This document shows, in pieces, positions 1 to 10,051 of a stretch of DNA of 64,000 nucleotides. The notes beneath the pieces were generated by a model, which ran no database searches, had not been told where the DNA came from, and saw nothing but the letters and a program-made list of their open reading frames with translations. Positions within the stretch are counted from its first letter, which is position 1, and each line of letters starts with the position of its first letter. The translations under genes and the position numbers were made by a program. Origin of the DNA: Bullera alba (lineage: Eukaryota > Basidiomycota > Tremellomycetes > Tremellales > Bulleraceae); assembly GCA_001600095.1 (NCBI GenBank), contig BCIX01000001.1:6721198-6785197 (forward strand), in the 5' to 3' direction.

Positions 1-733
1 CAGTAGTATGGCGGTATGCCGATGCTGGTGGTCCACGTCACACTGAAGGTTCGCTCGCATTGGGTAACGGAGCCGTAGACCTGAAAGTCGAAATCCTTCT
101 TGGCGGGCGAGGCGGACGAGAGGCAGGAGGTGTCGGAGGACGATTGGACGGTTTGTATGGTTGTCGGATTGTTGGCTAAAGGAAGTCAGAGACATGTCCA
201 AACGAGGCAGAGGGAGTTCAACTCACAGCCCACGGCGTACGCGACTGAGTCGCTCATCAAGACCACATAGGGTGTTCCCGAAGAGACTTGCAAAGGAATC
301 TGCGATTGGTCAGGTGTCATATCCCAAAAATCACACCGAGCAGATCACTCACGGTGACACGAGCTGGATGAGTTGCGTTCACAGGACCTGCTGGTGCTGA
401 TAGCTGCCAATACAAAGGCTGTTGGCCTATCGGACTAAGAATGCTCACCATCAGCAAATGGCTCGAGAAGGCAGCAATCAAGAAGCGAAGCGTCTTCCGG
501 TCATCTTACTGACATGATTTGTAGCTTCCACGGGGGCGATCCTCCGTTGATCTCGACGTGGATATCCTGTATCAAAAGATCAGTGTTGGCTCTGTCCGGC
601 AGGTTGTGGATGGTCTAATCACCTCGCACTGCCTCGTCTCATTCGGCCAATTGAATCCCCAGTCGTCCGCCATGACGTGGGCGACGAGCAGCAAGGCGCA
701 CGCGAGGAGGTGTAGGCGAGCAATAGCGGTCAT
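1..733 (-). CDS. Secreted or surface protein of unknown function (3' end outside window)
   Basis: The gene runs off the left edge. Seen exons on the minus strand: 733-623, 566-514, 434-353, 299-227 and 175-1, joined by four introns of 51-79 nt with GT...AG ends; the frame stays open for about 164 residues. The first 22 residues are a typical signal peptide with a core like LLACALLLVAHVMA, so the product enters the secretory pathway. The mature part has few cysteines, two NxT glycosylation sequons (NET near the N-terminus, NAT further on) and a beta-rich look with a GGSPPW segment near residue 45. I do not recognise the family. Similar GG-x-PP architectures occur in fungal extracellular or single-pass membrane proteins, but no anchor can be seen because the C-terminus is missing. 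The start is the only ATG giving a signal peptide in frame with the later exons. Confidence 0.7.
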
Positions 734-1035
734 GGTTTCTTGCTATCAAGAGATCTTGAAGAACAATCAATGAAAGCATTCATCTCGGATCGCCTGTTGA
801 TCGTGATAGCGTTGGGCAGAATTGATGGGAAGTCGACGTTTCATCTTGTGTGCCTCGAAGCGATGCGCGAGACCGAGATGACCGAACATCATAGCAGAAC
901 GTCCTCGTTCAAGGAGGTCAACAACGCATTCTCATATTTCATTCATGCCAAATGCAACAACTGCGAGACGTACGCTCAAGTACTCTGCCTACCTTACCCA
1001 TCTCTATTCACAAATCTACAAAAAAGGACTTAAGA
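734..1035. other. Intergenic gap
   Basis: About 300 bases between the start of the secreted-protein gene and the stop of ADE4. It must hold the promoter of the former and the 3' UTR of the latter. The open frames inside it have no recognisable content and no clear TATA box was seen. Confidence 0.6.
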
Positions 1036-3281
1036 CTACGAACCGTACCACGAGTTATGGAGTCCAATTGCGTCGTTTGGCGTTGGCATCGACGTTGGTC
1101 CGACTTTTGGAGAATGGTTCGCCAGGCCGATCAATGAGTCTGAGCCGTCTGTTACAACGCATCAGCGTCATATTCTTTCTCGTTTTTCGAAGGGGCATTT
1201 GACACTCACTCATTGGGCCGCTGCAACCGCTGTCACTCTGATATTCGAGCGCCTCGACGGCTGTATGCGATTTCTTCGCTTTGGCATTGTCGTTTCTCAA
1301 TCGCTCGATGTGATCCAGATATCGGTCGTCCACCCCACCAGTGACGTATTTACCAGTGAAGACGGAACATTCGTATTCCTGGATAGAGGGGTTGAATTGC
1401 GAACACGACTTGATGAGATCGGGAAGCGTTTGGAAAATGACCAAGTCGGCTCCAATCTCAGTAGCAATCTCTTCAACGTCCCGGTCGTGAGCGACGAGCT
1501 CTTGTCGCGATGGCATGTCGATACCGTACACGTTGGAGTATCTGAGGGGGTTTCAGCAAACAAAGTCAATGCGGTGCGGCTAGGAACTGACCTGATGGGA
1601 GGAGCAGCAGAGGCGAAGATGACTTTCTTAGCTCCGACGTCTCGGGCCATCTGGATGATTTCTCTCGAGGTCGTTCCTCGCACGATAGAGTCTATATTTT
1701 GGTCAGCACCGGAGATGACCACGGCCTCGTCAGTGCTCACCATCGACCAGCATGACGACCTTGTCGGCGAACTCCATGGGCATGGCATTGAGCTTCCGCC
1801 TGACGTTCTTTCGTCTACACTCGCCGTCAGCTGACTCGTTCGCTGTACGCGCTAGACGAGAGCTGTCCCTCACCGTTGCGTCTGGCCCGGCATGATGAAC
1901 GTCCTGCCGACGTATCTGTTCTTGACGAAACCCTCTCGATAAGGCAGACGAAGATGTTGGGCTAGTTGCAAAGCCGCGACTCGGGACGTATCTGGGACTG
2001 GGATGACGACGTCCACTTCCAGCATTGCCTTTGCCAACTCCTTCTTCGCCGTCTCGGCCAACAACTCTCCCATGGCCATTCGTGATCGATACACGCTGAT
2101 GCCATCGATCGTCGAGTCGGGTCGGGCAAAGTAGACAAACTCGAAGATGTCAGGTGCGAACACGGCGGGTTCAGACACTTGTCTCCTGCTGATACCATTT
2201 CGAGTAATGATCACGGCTTCACCTGAGCCGGAGTCAGCTCTGTTTCCCGTAAAATAAAATAAAATGGCTTACCCGCTTTGATGTCCTGCCAGTCTGAGAA
2301 TCCGAGGCCTTGAGCGACGACACTCTCACTCGCTGTCATGTAGTCCAGTCCTCCTCGAGCTCCTTGTCTGGTCGCCCAACCGATAGGTCGAATACCGTTA
2401 GGATCTCGGAAGGCGATGAGACCGAAACCAGCGAGCATACCAACACAGGCGTATGCTCCAGTGCAGGTCTTCAACAGGTCTCCAATTGCCGTGAAGATGT
2501 CCTCCTCGTTGATACTAGAAGGTAGGATGGTCAACCCTGTCCCCTCGCCACTTGGTGGAATGTACTAACCGGAATTTCCCGGTTTTCTGGAGGTTGTTGG
2601 CGAGGACGTTGAGGAGAAGCTCAGAGTCGGAATCCGTGTTGATGTGTCTGTGAGCGTCCGCATCCAGGAATTGCCTCAGCGCTGGAGTGTTGATAAGGTT
2701 TCCATTCTAATGCTGATCAGCTCCTAGCTAACAACATAATAGTGTACAATTCACTCACGTGCGCAAAGACGATACCGTATGGCGAGTTGACGTAGAAAGG
2801 TTGGGCTTCCGCGTGAGCCGAACTGCCAGCAGTTGGATACCTCACTATAGTCGTTTGATGAGCAAAGATCCCTAAGATCAGGTAATACTCACCGTGTCCT
2901 ACACCCATCCATCCTTTCAATCCAGCCACGCCTTGTGCATCAAAGACGTCCCGAACCATGCCATTCGCTTTGACCTGGTAGAATCGACCTCCGGAACCAC
3001 ATGTCACGATTCCAGCTGCATCCTGGCCTCTATAGCAGCAGCATCATCAGACAAAGTCCACCACTCTAGACTAATGAGGCGTACCGGTGCTGTAAGAGGG
3101 ACAGTCCGTCGGCACTAGGCACAGGCTCAGCGGCAGTCACAAGCATTACGATCAAGCTACTTACATCTCGGTTCCGGCAGCAGATGTCTGCGTCGACAGC
3201 GGGTCGTGCAGCAAAAGTCCTAGGATACCACACACTGTAAAAGGTTTTAGTAATGTTCCAGTGATGAACGGCTAACTTACT
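1036..3281 (-). CDS. ADE4: Amidophosphoribosyltransferase (glutamine PRPP amidotransferase)
   Basis: Catalyses the first committed step of purine synthesis, PRPP plus glutamine to 5-phosphoribosylamine, in the cytosol. Spliced exons give a protein of the usual fungal length (about 550 residues). The N-terminal Ntn-hydrolase glutaminase domain begins Met-Cys-Gly-Ile-Leu-Gly; Cys2 is the known nucleophile after Met removal. Further family motifs are [36 protein letters not shown] and the PRPP-binding site [12 protein letters not shown], followed by [14 protein letters not shown]. About nine introns interrupt it. The initiator codon is split: A at 3281, TG at 3234-3233, with a 46-nt intron between. 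No other start could expose Cys2. The last intron joins GPM to an Asn-Gly-Ser segment and a C-terminus ending [10 protein letters not shown] at the stop 1036-1038; the final splice is the least certain. It is divergent from VPS54. Confidence 0.95.
3235..3280 (-). other. ADE4: Intron splitting the ADE4 start codon
   Basis: A 46-nt intron with a GTAAGT donor (3280 downward), an ACTAAAA-like branch region and a TTTTACAG acceptor ending at 3235. Splicing joins a final A of the 5' leader to TG, creating the ATG directly before the catalytic Cys codon. Unspliced RNA has no start at this place. Confidence 0.85.
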
Positions 3282-3771
3282 TCTGAAAGCAACCAAGAGC
3301 TCGGTGGGGAATATAGGGATGAGAGCTGGGATCGACCTGTTTTTGCGTTACCGCAACAGCGTCTGCGAGTCTTCAACGTTCAACAGGGCTTGCTCACTAC
3401 CCGAAGTGTCTGGTTGATCAGCTAGCTGCTCGACTGCAGTTCGCGCGACTCAGCCAGCTGCTCGTCGAGTCCTCAGAATTTTGTTTTTCCGGCGGCAAGG
3501 TCCGAAGTGGAGGTCAAGGTTGCCGGAATCTCGTAGGTTACGTAAGGCCACGTGCACGTGTCCAGCTGCAGGGTGCGTCCTGCAGCCCTGTCCTGCCGTC
3601 GGAAAGTCCAGGTCGCGTTCAATGAGCTCGAATCAGTCTCGATATCGCTGTTTCATCATAACACATTGCCAGTCCAATGACCAATCGATTTGTTACACCA
3701 GAACAGCATGCCCAACCCACTCTAGAGCCTGTTAGACCATCAGCGTGGAGCTCCGATTTGGCGGAGTAGCC
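3282..3771. promoter_or_regulatory. Divergent ADE4/VPS54 promoter region
   Basis: A 490-bp stretch between the two divergent starts, including the non-coding first exon of ADE4. A GACTCA core lies near 3445, similar to the core of fungal bZIP/Bas1-type sites, but a single core of this size is weak evidence. No TATA box was noticed. Confidence 0.5.
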
Positions 3772-6700
3772 ATGTTCAGACCATCGTCGACGAGGCCATC
3801 GGCGACCGCAACCCCGGCGCCATCTTCGCCCCCTCCACCATCCGAATCGTTCTTGTCCGAACTGGATGGCACGCCACCCAGCGCTCTGGGGACGGGCTCT
3901 CTCCGAGACTTTGCTCCTGCGGCTCCCAAGGTGGATCCGACGTCGTTGAACTTGGTGTCTTGGAAGCTCGATGTCAATGCCAGAGCGGAGATTGGGGTCG
4001 AGAAGAGAGGCTTCAACGGTGCGTGATATCAGCCCGTGGTTTGTGGACATGCTGATCGTCAATTACAGCGATATCGACGGTGTTGAACCATCCGACCAAA
4101 AGGGCGAACCCTCTGAGACCCAGTAGAAAGCCTTTACCACCTATACCCCCACCACCACCCCTTCCACGTCCTCTACCGGCCTCGCATTATGACGCATATC
4201 TGAAGACCGTCACCCCGTTATATGAGACCTTTTTGCGGTCACAGTCAGAAGCAAACGCCCTCCGCACATCGTCTCTCCCCTCAGATGATCCGGTTCCTTC
4301 TTCTAGCCTTGAGGCTGGTGTCGAAAACGACGCCAAGACTGGACTGCCCCCCTTGGACACAGTGCCCCAAGCGTTCTTCGACCCGGATTTCGATCTCTCA
4401 AATCCTTCCACTTGGGCTTCTATCATAGATGAGCCTATAGCGGGATCATCCATGGGATCACGGCAGGACATGCAGGAAAACTTGTCGAGTCATCTAGACA
4501 CTTTGGAGCGGCATCTCGTTCACGAAATCACCCTCCGGTCGAGTTCCTTCTTCTCCGCACTATCGAATCTACAGGATCTACACTCGGAGTCGGCGTCGTG
4601 TTTGGAGAAGATTACGGAGCTTCAAGAGTCGTTGAGGGATGTTGGGGTAAATCAGGCGCAGAAAGGATTAGATATTATAGATGCGGAGGAACAACTTATA
4701 GTGCTGGATGCAGCACAGGCCGGCGTGCGCAAGCTGGGAGAACTGGAGGATTTGACCAAGATGGCAAAGGGCCTCGTGGAGGCTGGAGACTGGGCAGGAG
4801 GATTGACATGTTTGCGTGACTTGGCGGTCTGGTGGCAGAAATACGGCTTATCGACAACGGAGGTATCAGAGGACATCGAACTACCATTATCGACTCTTCC
4901 TGCACTAGCGACACTACCCCAAATGGTCAGCCAGCTTATGGCCACCATTTCCAGTCAGCTGGAAGAGGCGATCAGTACCTCATTACTCTCCGTACTGTCA
5001 TCGGCGGACGATGGGAAGGAGTTTGACGTCAGTCAATTCAAGACCTCGCTCGAACCCATGGTCACCGCCATGATCAGCTGCGGAAAGTCTAGCTCGCTGG
5101 AGGATGTGTGGAGAGAAGTCATGACAACGAGTATAAGAGAGGGATCGAGAAAGGTGGGTTGTAAAGCCTCGGGATATGGGCCAAGCTGACCGGCGATCCA
5201 GCATCTACCGGTGTCTCATAGCGAAGAGGATGGAGATGAGGAAGGACGTCCACCTGAGGCTAGAGGGTGAGTTGGCAGCAGTCGTCTCACTAATTAAGCT
5301 GAACATCTTCTAGAATGAACCTGGCCGAAGCACTCAAGGCTATGGACCACTCCCAATTCCTCTTATTGTCCGCTCAGATTTTCACGACGCTACTGGCTCG
5401 ATTGCGGCGTGGCAAGGCGGTCGGAGAGGTCTTAAAGGAGATACTATCAGAATCAGAGTAAGCACGATTCCAACGTCCTGGGTCCTTCTAACTCAGACTT
5501 GCAGACCTTCTACCCTGCTGCAAATCTCCTCTTTCGTCCCAGAGTCCAGTATCGCCTCTCCGCACACCGACAAACCCTCGATAGACACCGACGACGTTCT
5601 CGCCTCGGCTTGCGAACTGGCCAATAATCGGTCGTCAAAGATATTGGCAGTACGGTCAGAGCAGCATGCGACTCTGTCGCTGGAGGAATTTGTCGAGCTG
5701 TTCAAGGAACATTGGGATTTCGTGCTGGATACCGAGAAGCTGGCCAGTCGCATGATCGTTGCACTGCGGGCTGTCACTGCTTCGCAGGTGAGTCCAGTGA
5801 TGTACCTCACTTCTTATGGCTAGCTACTGATCATTTTAGGCTCGGGCATTCTTGATATCGTATCACTCCATAAGACTGACCAAGTCGGCAAACTTGGTCC
5901 AAGAGGAACAATGGACCCAAGTCGACGTTTCGAGCCATACCCAACATGTCGTCGACCTTTTAGTTGAAGCAGCTGTGTCGGATCCAACGGAGTGCTACAT
6001 CCCACCTCGCGAACCAACCACGAACGGGAATAGCAACGGAGATGCGGCGGCAGTGTCCAAGTCGCTTAACGTCGAGGACAAGTCGTTCTTTGTGGTCAAA
6101 GCCACTGCGGAGACTTTGGTCCTGCTGGGTGATTACCTCAAAATTGTCATCAATCTGGAATTAGTCGTGACCGATGTCATGTCCAGGATCATAGAGTACT
6201 TGAAGGTGTGCTCGTCAGCTCGGTGAATATTGAGAGGACTAAGCTCACGCGCTCGGTTGCTAGTCGTTCAACTCGAGGACATGTCAGGTGGTCCTTGGCG
6301 CCGGTGCAATGCGGTCCGCGGGCCTGAAGAACATCACGGCGAAACACCTAGGTGGGTCGTTGTATATGGTGTCATGATGAAAGGCTAATCAAACGCATCG
6401 TCTCTAGCACTCGCCTCCCAATCTCTTTCCGTCGTCGTCGCACTCATCCCATACATTCGGGAATTCATCAGACGGCATCTCAGTCCTAAACAGGCTGTGA
6501 TGTTGACTGAGTTTGACAAGCTGAAGAGGGTAAGTTCGGCCAGTTATCTGAATGACGTCTCGATCGCTGATCCTCTGACAGGACTATCAAGAGCACCAGA
6601 ATGAGATCCACGCCAAACTCGTCGCTATCATGTCGGACCGATTGGCAGTGCATGTTGGCTCCCTCAGGGTAAGTAGGCGATCGCCTCGTCATGTGATAGG

Positions 6701-7670
6701 CGCTGATCAGTGTGATAGGAAATCAATTGGGAGACCAAACCAGAAAGGGACGGTCCCAATGGGTACGCCGAAATGCTGGTCAAAGAGACTGCGACGCTGC
6801 ACAAGGTCTTGTCAAAGTATCTCGCAAGCCAGACTGTTGATGTGAGCAACCTATTGAAATACCCATCCGTCGTACAGGCTCTGCGCTGAAGCCACTTGCA
6901 GAGCGTCTTGTCAGAAGTTCTAGCATCGATAGTGAAGCGTCTGTCCGAGGAGTACAGCAAGATAGAGCTCAAGTCGGACGAGGCGAAGAAGAGGTGCGTC
7001 ACCCCCCGTTGCTCAGGGAGATTCCGGCTGACTCGACATCATCAGGATGACCCAAGATGCCACTCTGATCAATACCCGGTTATCCCCACTTTGTGAGACT
7101 GGAAAGGACACGGCGTCTCTGGTCGCTCTGGTGAAGGACAAACCCACACCACGGCGAGCTATTGGCCAAGCAATGAAGGGAATGATGAGCAGGGTGAACT
7201 CGACGAGTCTGCCCAAATCCGCCTCATCGGGCACTCTTGATGCCGAAGCCACAGAGGGCGTGGAGAGGAAGAGTGGGGAGGAGGATGAAGATGGACCTGC
7301 AGTCGCGGACGAGGAGCCACCGGCCGAAGCAGTCGAGACATTGACATCGACACAGGGTATGATCGACAACGAGGCCGGCGGTCAGATCGATCAGAGTCAG
7401 CAGGCACAGGACGGGGGATCGGTGCCTGAGATGGAGACACAACTCGGCGATAAGATTGAAGGAACGGACACTTCGGCAGCAGTTGAGATGGTCCCACACG
7501 AGGACAAACGGGAAGAACGGGAAGAAGACACACAAGAGTCGCATGGGCAATCGGCTAGCAATGTGGTGGACAGTGTGGATGTGGAATCGGAAATGCCTGC
7601 GCCAGATGTGCTTGCAAAGGAAAACGAGATTGTCAATCCGCCGGTTCCTCCCAAGGCCGGAAGTGAGTAG
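3772..7670 (+). CDS. VPS54: GARP complex subunit Vps54
   Basis: Vps54 is one of four subunits of the GARP tether, which captures endosome-derived vesicles at the trans-Golgi network. The gene has about a dozen introns of 45-60 nt and encodes roughly 1,100 residues. The N-terminus is proline/serine-rich and disordered (stretches of consecutive prolines near 4140). A helical rod follows, with the N-terminal Vps54 signature DAYLKTVTPLYETFLRSQ, then the conserved C-terminal Vps54 region with ANLVQEEQWTQVDVS at about 5895, IIEYLKSFNSRTCQVVLGAGAM across the intron at about 6210-6260, and SKYLASQTVDSVLSEVL. The last about 150 residues, after KRMTQDATLIN, form a low-complexity acidic tail that looks lineage-specific. 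The ATG at 3772 is the first in frame; an in-frame GTG upstream was not used. The domain order fits Vps54 better than other exocyst/GARP rods. Confidence 0.9.
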
Positions 7671-8362
7671 GTCATGCCTGCCCATGCCTGCATGCTCCAC
7701 CTTTATCAATCTTGTAGACAGAAGAAAATGATCTCAGAGTCATACGCACTGATGCATCATGCAGCAATCCCGAGATCCAGCCAGGTCGAGGCAGATCTGG
7801 CGGACCACGTGCAATTGCTCTGTCCGAACCGTCCGTTCAGGTTCCTCTCTGTTAGCAGGCCTTAGCCTGCCTTAGCCCTCCTCCTCTTACGCATGATGCA
7901 GTCATCCTCAGTCAGTTACGATCGATCAATGTCGGTCGCACTCGGCATCTCGGCTTAGCTTGCCTAGCTTGCCTGTGAGAAGACCCAGAAGAAGCAGGTG
8001 AAGGAGTAACGGCATCGGGCAGGGCGGCGGCGGCAGCGAGGCCGACGCTAGCGTGGTGGCTCATTCTGACGAGCTGACTGATGTCACGGTCATTCATTCA
8101 CCGATCATACGAGATTGATCATTCCAATTCCAGCAATAGCCAGCAATCCACACTGTCTTCAGGGCAGGGGGGGAGCGAGCTCGCAGTCGCCGACAAGGAG
8201 GGCAGAGGTATGCTCGGGCTTATGAATGAGGGTATAAAGAGAGACGACGATGAGACCAAATCAAGCCTCGCACCCACTCTCTTGACTGTAACAACCACAA
8301 AGTGTTGATACCACAGACTCTCACACTCACACGTTGAACACCACCCCAGTTGATTACTCAGG
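7671..8362. other. Intergenic region with hydrolase promoter
   Basis: About 690 bases between the VPS54 stop and the hydrolase start. It holds short imperfect repeats (GCCTTAGCCTGCCTTAGCC near 7860, and AGCTTGCCT twice near 7957-7973) and the TATA box listed separately. No gene was seen. Confidence 0.6.
8233..8238 (+). promoter_or_regulatory. Putative TATA box of the secreted hydrolase
   Basis: TATAAA lies 130 bp upstream of the ATG at 8363. The sequence between becomes C/A-rich (CACAGACTCTCACACTCACACG), as expected around a fungal transcription start, suggesting a leader of about 90 nt. Confidence 0.55.
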
Positions 8363-9841
8363 ATGATCTCTAGCCTCGCTATCCTCGCCCCGCTGGCAGC
8401 CACATTGGTCTCTGCCAACCCCGTCGCAAGATGGACGGAGAGCAACGCCGACTGCAGGACGTTCTACAAGGACGTCTATGCCCAAGCTTCGAACATCGAC
8501 CTCAACTCCGTTCTTGGGGGAAAGTGAGTGGCGCAAGAAGTTGCCTTGCACCGAGAGCTGATCTCAGCTTCGTAGGCCCCCCTCGCAGGAAGCGTTGGTT
8601 CAAGCTCAGATTGACCAGCTCGCACCTGGTTCGACGGTCATGCAGGAGATAATGGCCGCTCCAGCGCTCAACGTCTCGGGAACTTACTCCCTCTGGTTCG
8701 AGTACTGCCAGCCCAAGAATGGTCAGGCCAAGGGTGTCTTCCAGACCCACCACGGTCTTGTCGGCAACGCCGGTTACTGGAACGCTCAGCTCAAGTGAGT
8801 ACAGTGGCATTACAGCTTCAAGGCTTCCAGATCAAGGCTTCTAGACTAACTACTTGCTCGCAGCGGCAAGACCGACAACTCCTTTGCCGAAAGTGCAGCT
8901 GCGGCAGGATGGGGTGAGTCAAAGAGTTCATTATGGAATATACCAGTACTGAAGCTGACACCTGGGCTCCGCAGCCACACTCTCCTACGACCGACTTGGT
9001 GTCGGACGATCCGCTCATCCAGACGGTATCCAAGTCGTGCAGATCAGCTACGAGATCGCCCAATCCGTCAACATCGCCGGTCAGCTCCGTGACGGATCCT
9101 TCGGCAATGGTGTACCTCAGTTCTCCAATGTTGTCGGTGTCGGACACTCTTACGGTTCAGCCATGATGGCCGGTGTCGCCTCTGTTGCCCCTGACGCATT
9201 CGACGTCCTCGTCCTCACTGGATTCACCGCAAACTTGACCGCATCAATGGGACCATTGGGCCTACCGGGTTTCGACACGACTATCGCATCTGTCGCTTAC
9301 CCCGCCAGATTCCCTTATGGCAGCGATTACGTCTCCACCCCTAGTGTCTCGGTCGACCAGAAAGAATTCTTCCACTACCCGAACTACACCTCGGACGCCC
9401 TTCAAACTTTCACCACCACCAAGGGCGAGTACACCCTGGGTCAGACAAACTCTATCGGTGGCCCATTCGCCTTGACCAGGGACAACTTCAACAAGCCAAC
9501 CTTCATCATCACGGGCGAGAACGATGCTCCATTCTGTGAGTCGGAAAACCTTTACACCTAAAATCCAACGCTGACTCTCCCATCTTTAGGCCAGGCCAAC
9601 TGTCTCATCACCTCGCTTGGCGCCAATGCCACTCAGCTTGACACCGCCAGGCCGCTGTTCCCATCGGTCGCCGACGCCGACTTTGAGACCTTTGTCGTAC
9701 CCGCCACTGGTCACGGTATCAACTTCCGTGAGTAACGCCGCTGCTTCTCCGTTGCCTCTAGCTCTCGCTGACCTTTGACCAGACACCACCGCATACGACG
9801 CTTATCAGCAGATTGTCGGTTTCGTGTCCAAGCACGTATAG
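8363..9841 (+). CDS. Secreted alpha/beta-hydrolase fold enzyme
   Basis: Probably an extracellular esterase/lipase-like serine hydrolase; the substrate is unknown. Six exons (starting at 8363, about 8577, 8864, 8974, 9590 and 9782) give about 395 residues. The N-terminus MISSLAILAPLAATLVSANP is a signal peptide with a clean AxA-like end. The fold elements run in order: an oxyanion-strand region near HHGLVGNAGYW, then LSYDRLGVGRSAHP, the nucleophile elbow GHSYG, a cap region, the acid strand FIITGENDAPFC and the catalytic His in ATGHGINFH. So Ser, Asp and His of a triad are all present. Several NxT/NxS sequons fit secretion. The first splice joins GGK to PPSQEALVQAQ; a nearby alternative acceptor gives no open frame. 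Fungal proteins of this type are often annotated only as hydrolases, and I cannot be more specific. Confidence 0.85.
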
Positions 9842-10051
9842 ATACGGGGGCCGAGAAGGACAATCATTGTATCCATCACTTATAATCAGGTGCCACCGTC
9901 GTATCATAATGCACCTAATCTTGCTGTCGGCATTGTTCACTGCATCGTTACAAGGTCATAGCACGTCACTACATCGTACAATACAGCGTCTCGGAGGGGT
10001 ATATCAGTCAAGGGTATCGTCTATCACTTGCTTGAACGTGTTCTTCTCCCG

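Noticed and set aside
1055..1260. Unspliced C-terminus of ADE4 (continuing through [13 protein letters not shown])
   Set aside because: A 60-nt GTGAGT...AACAG intron gives a better ending; the unspliced tail is basic and unlike the family.
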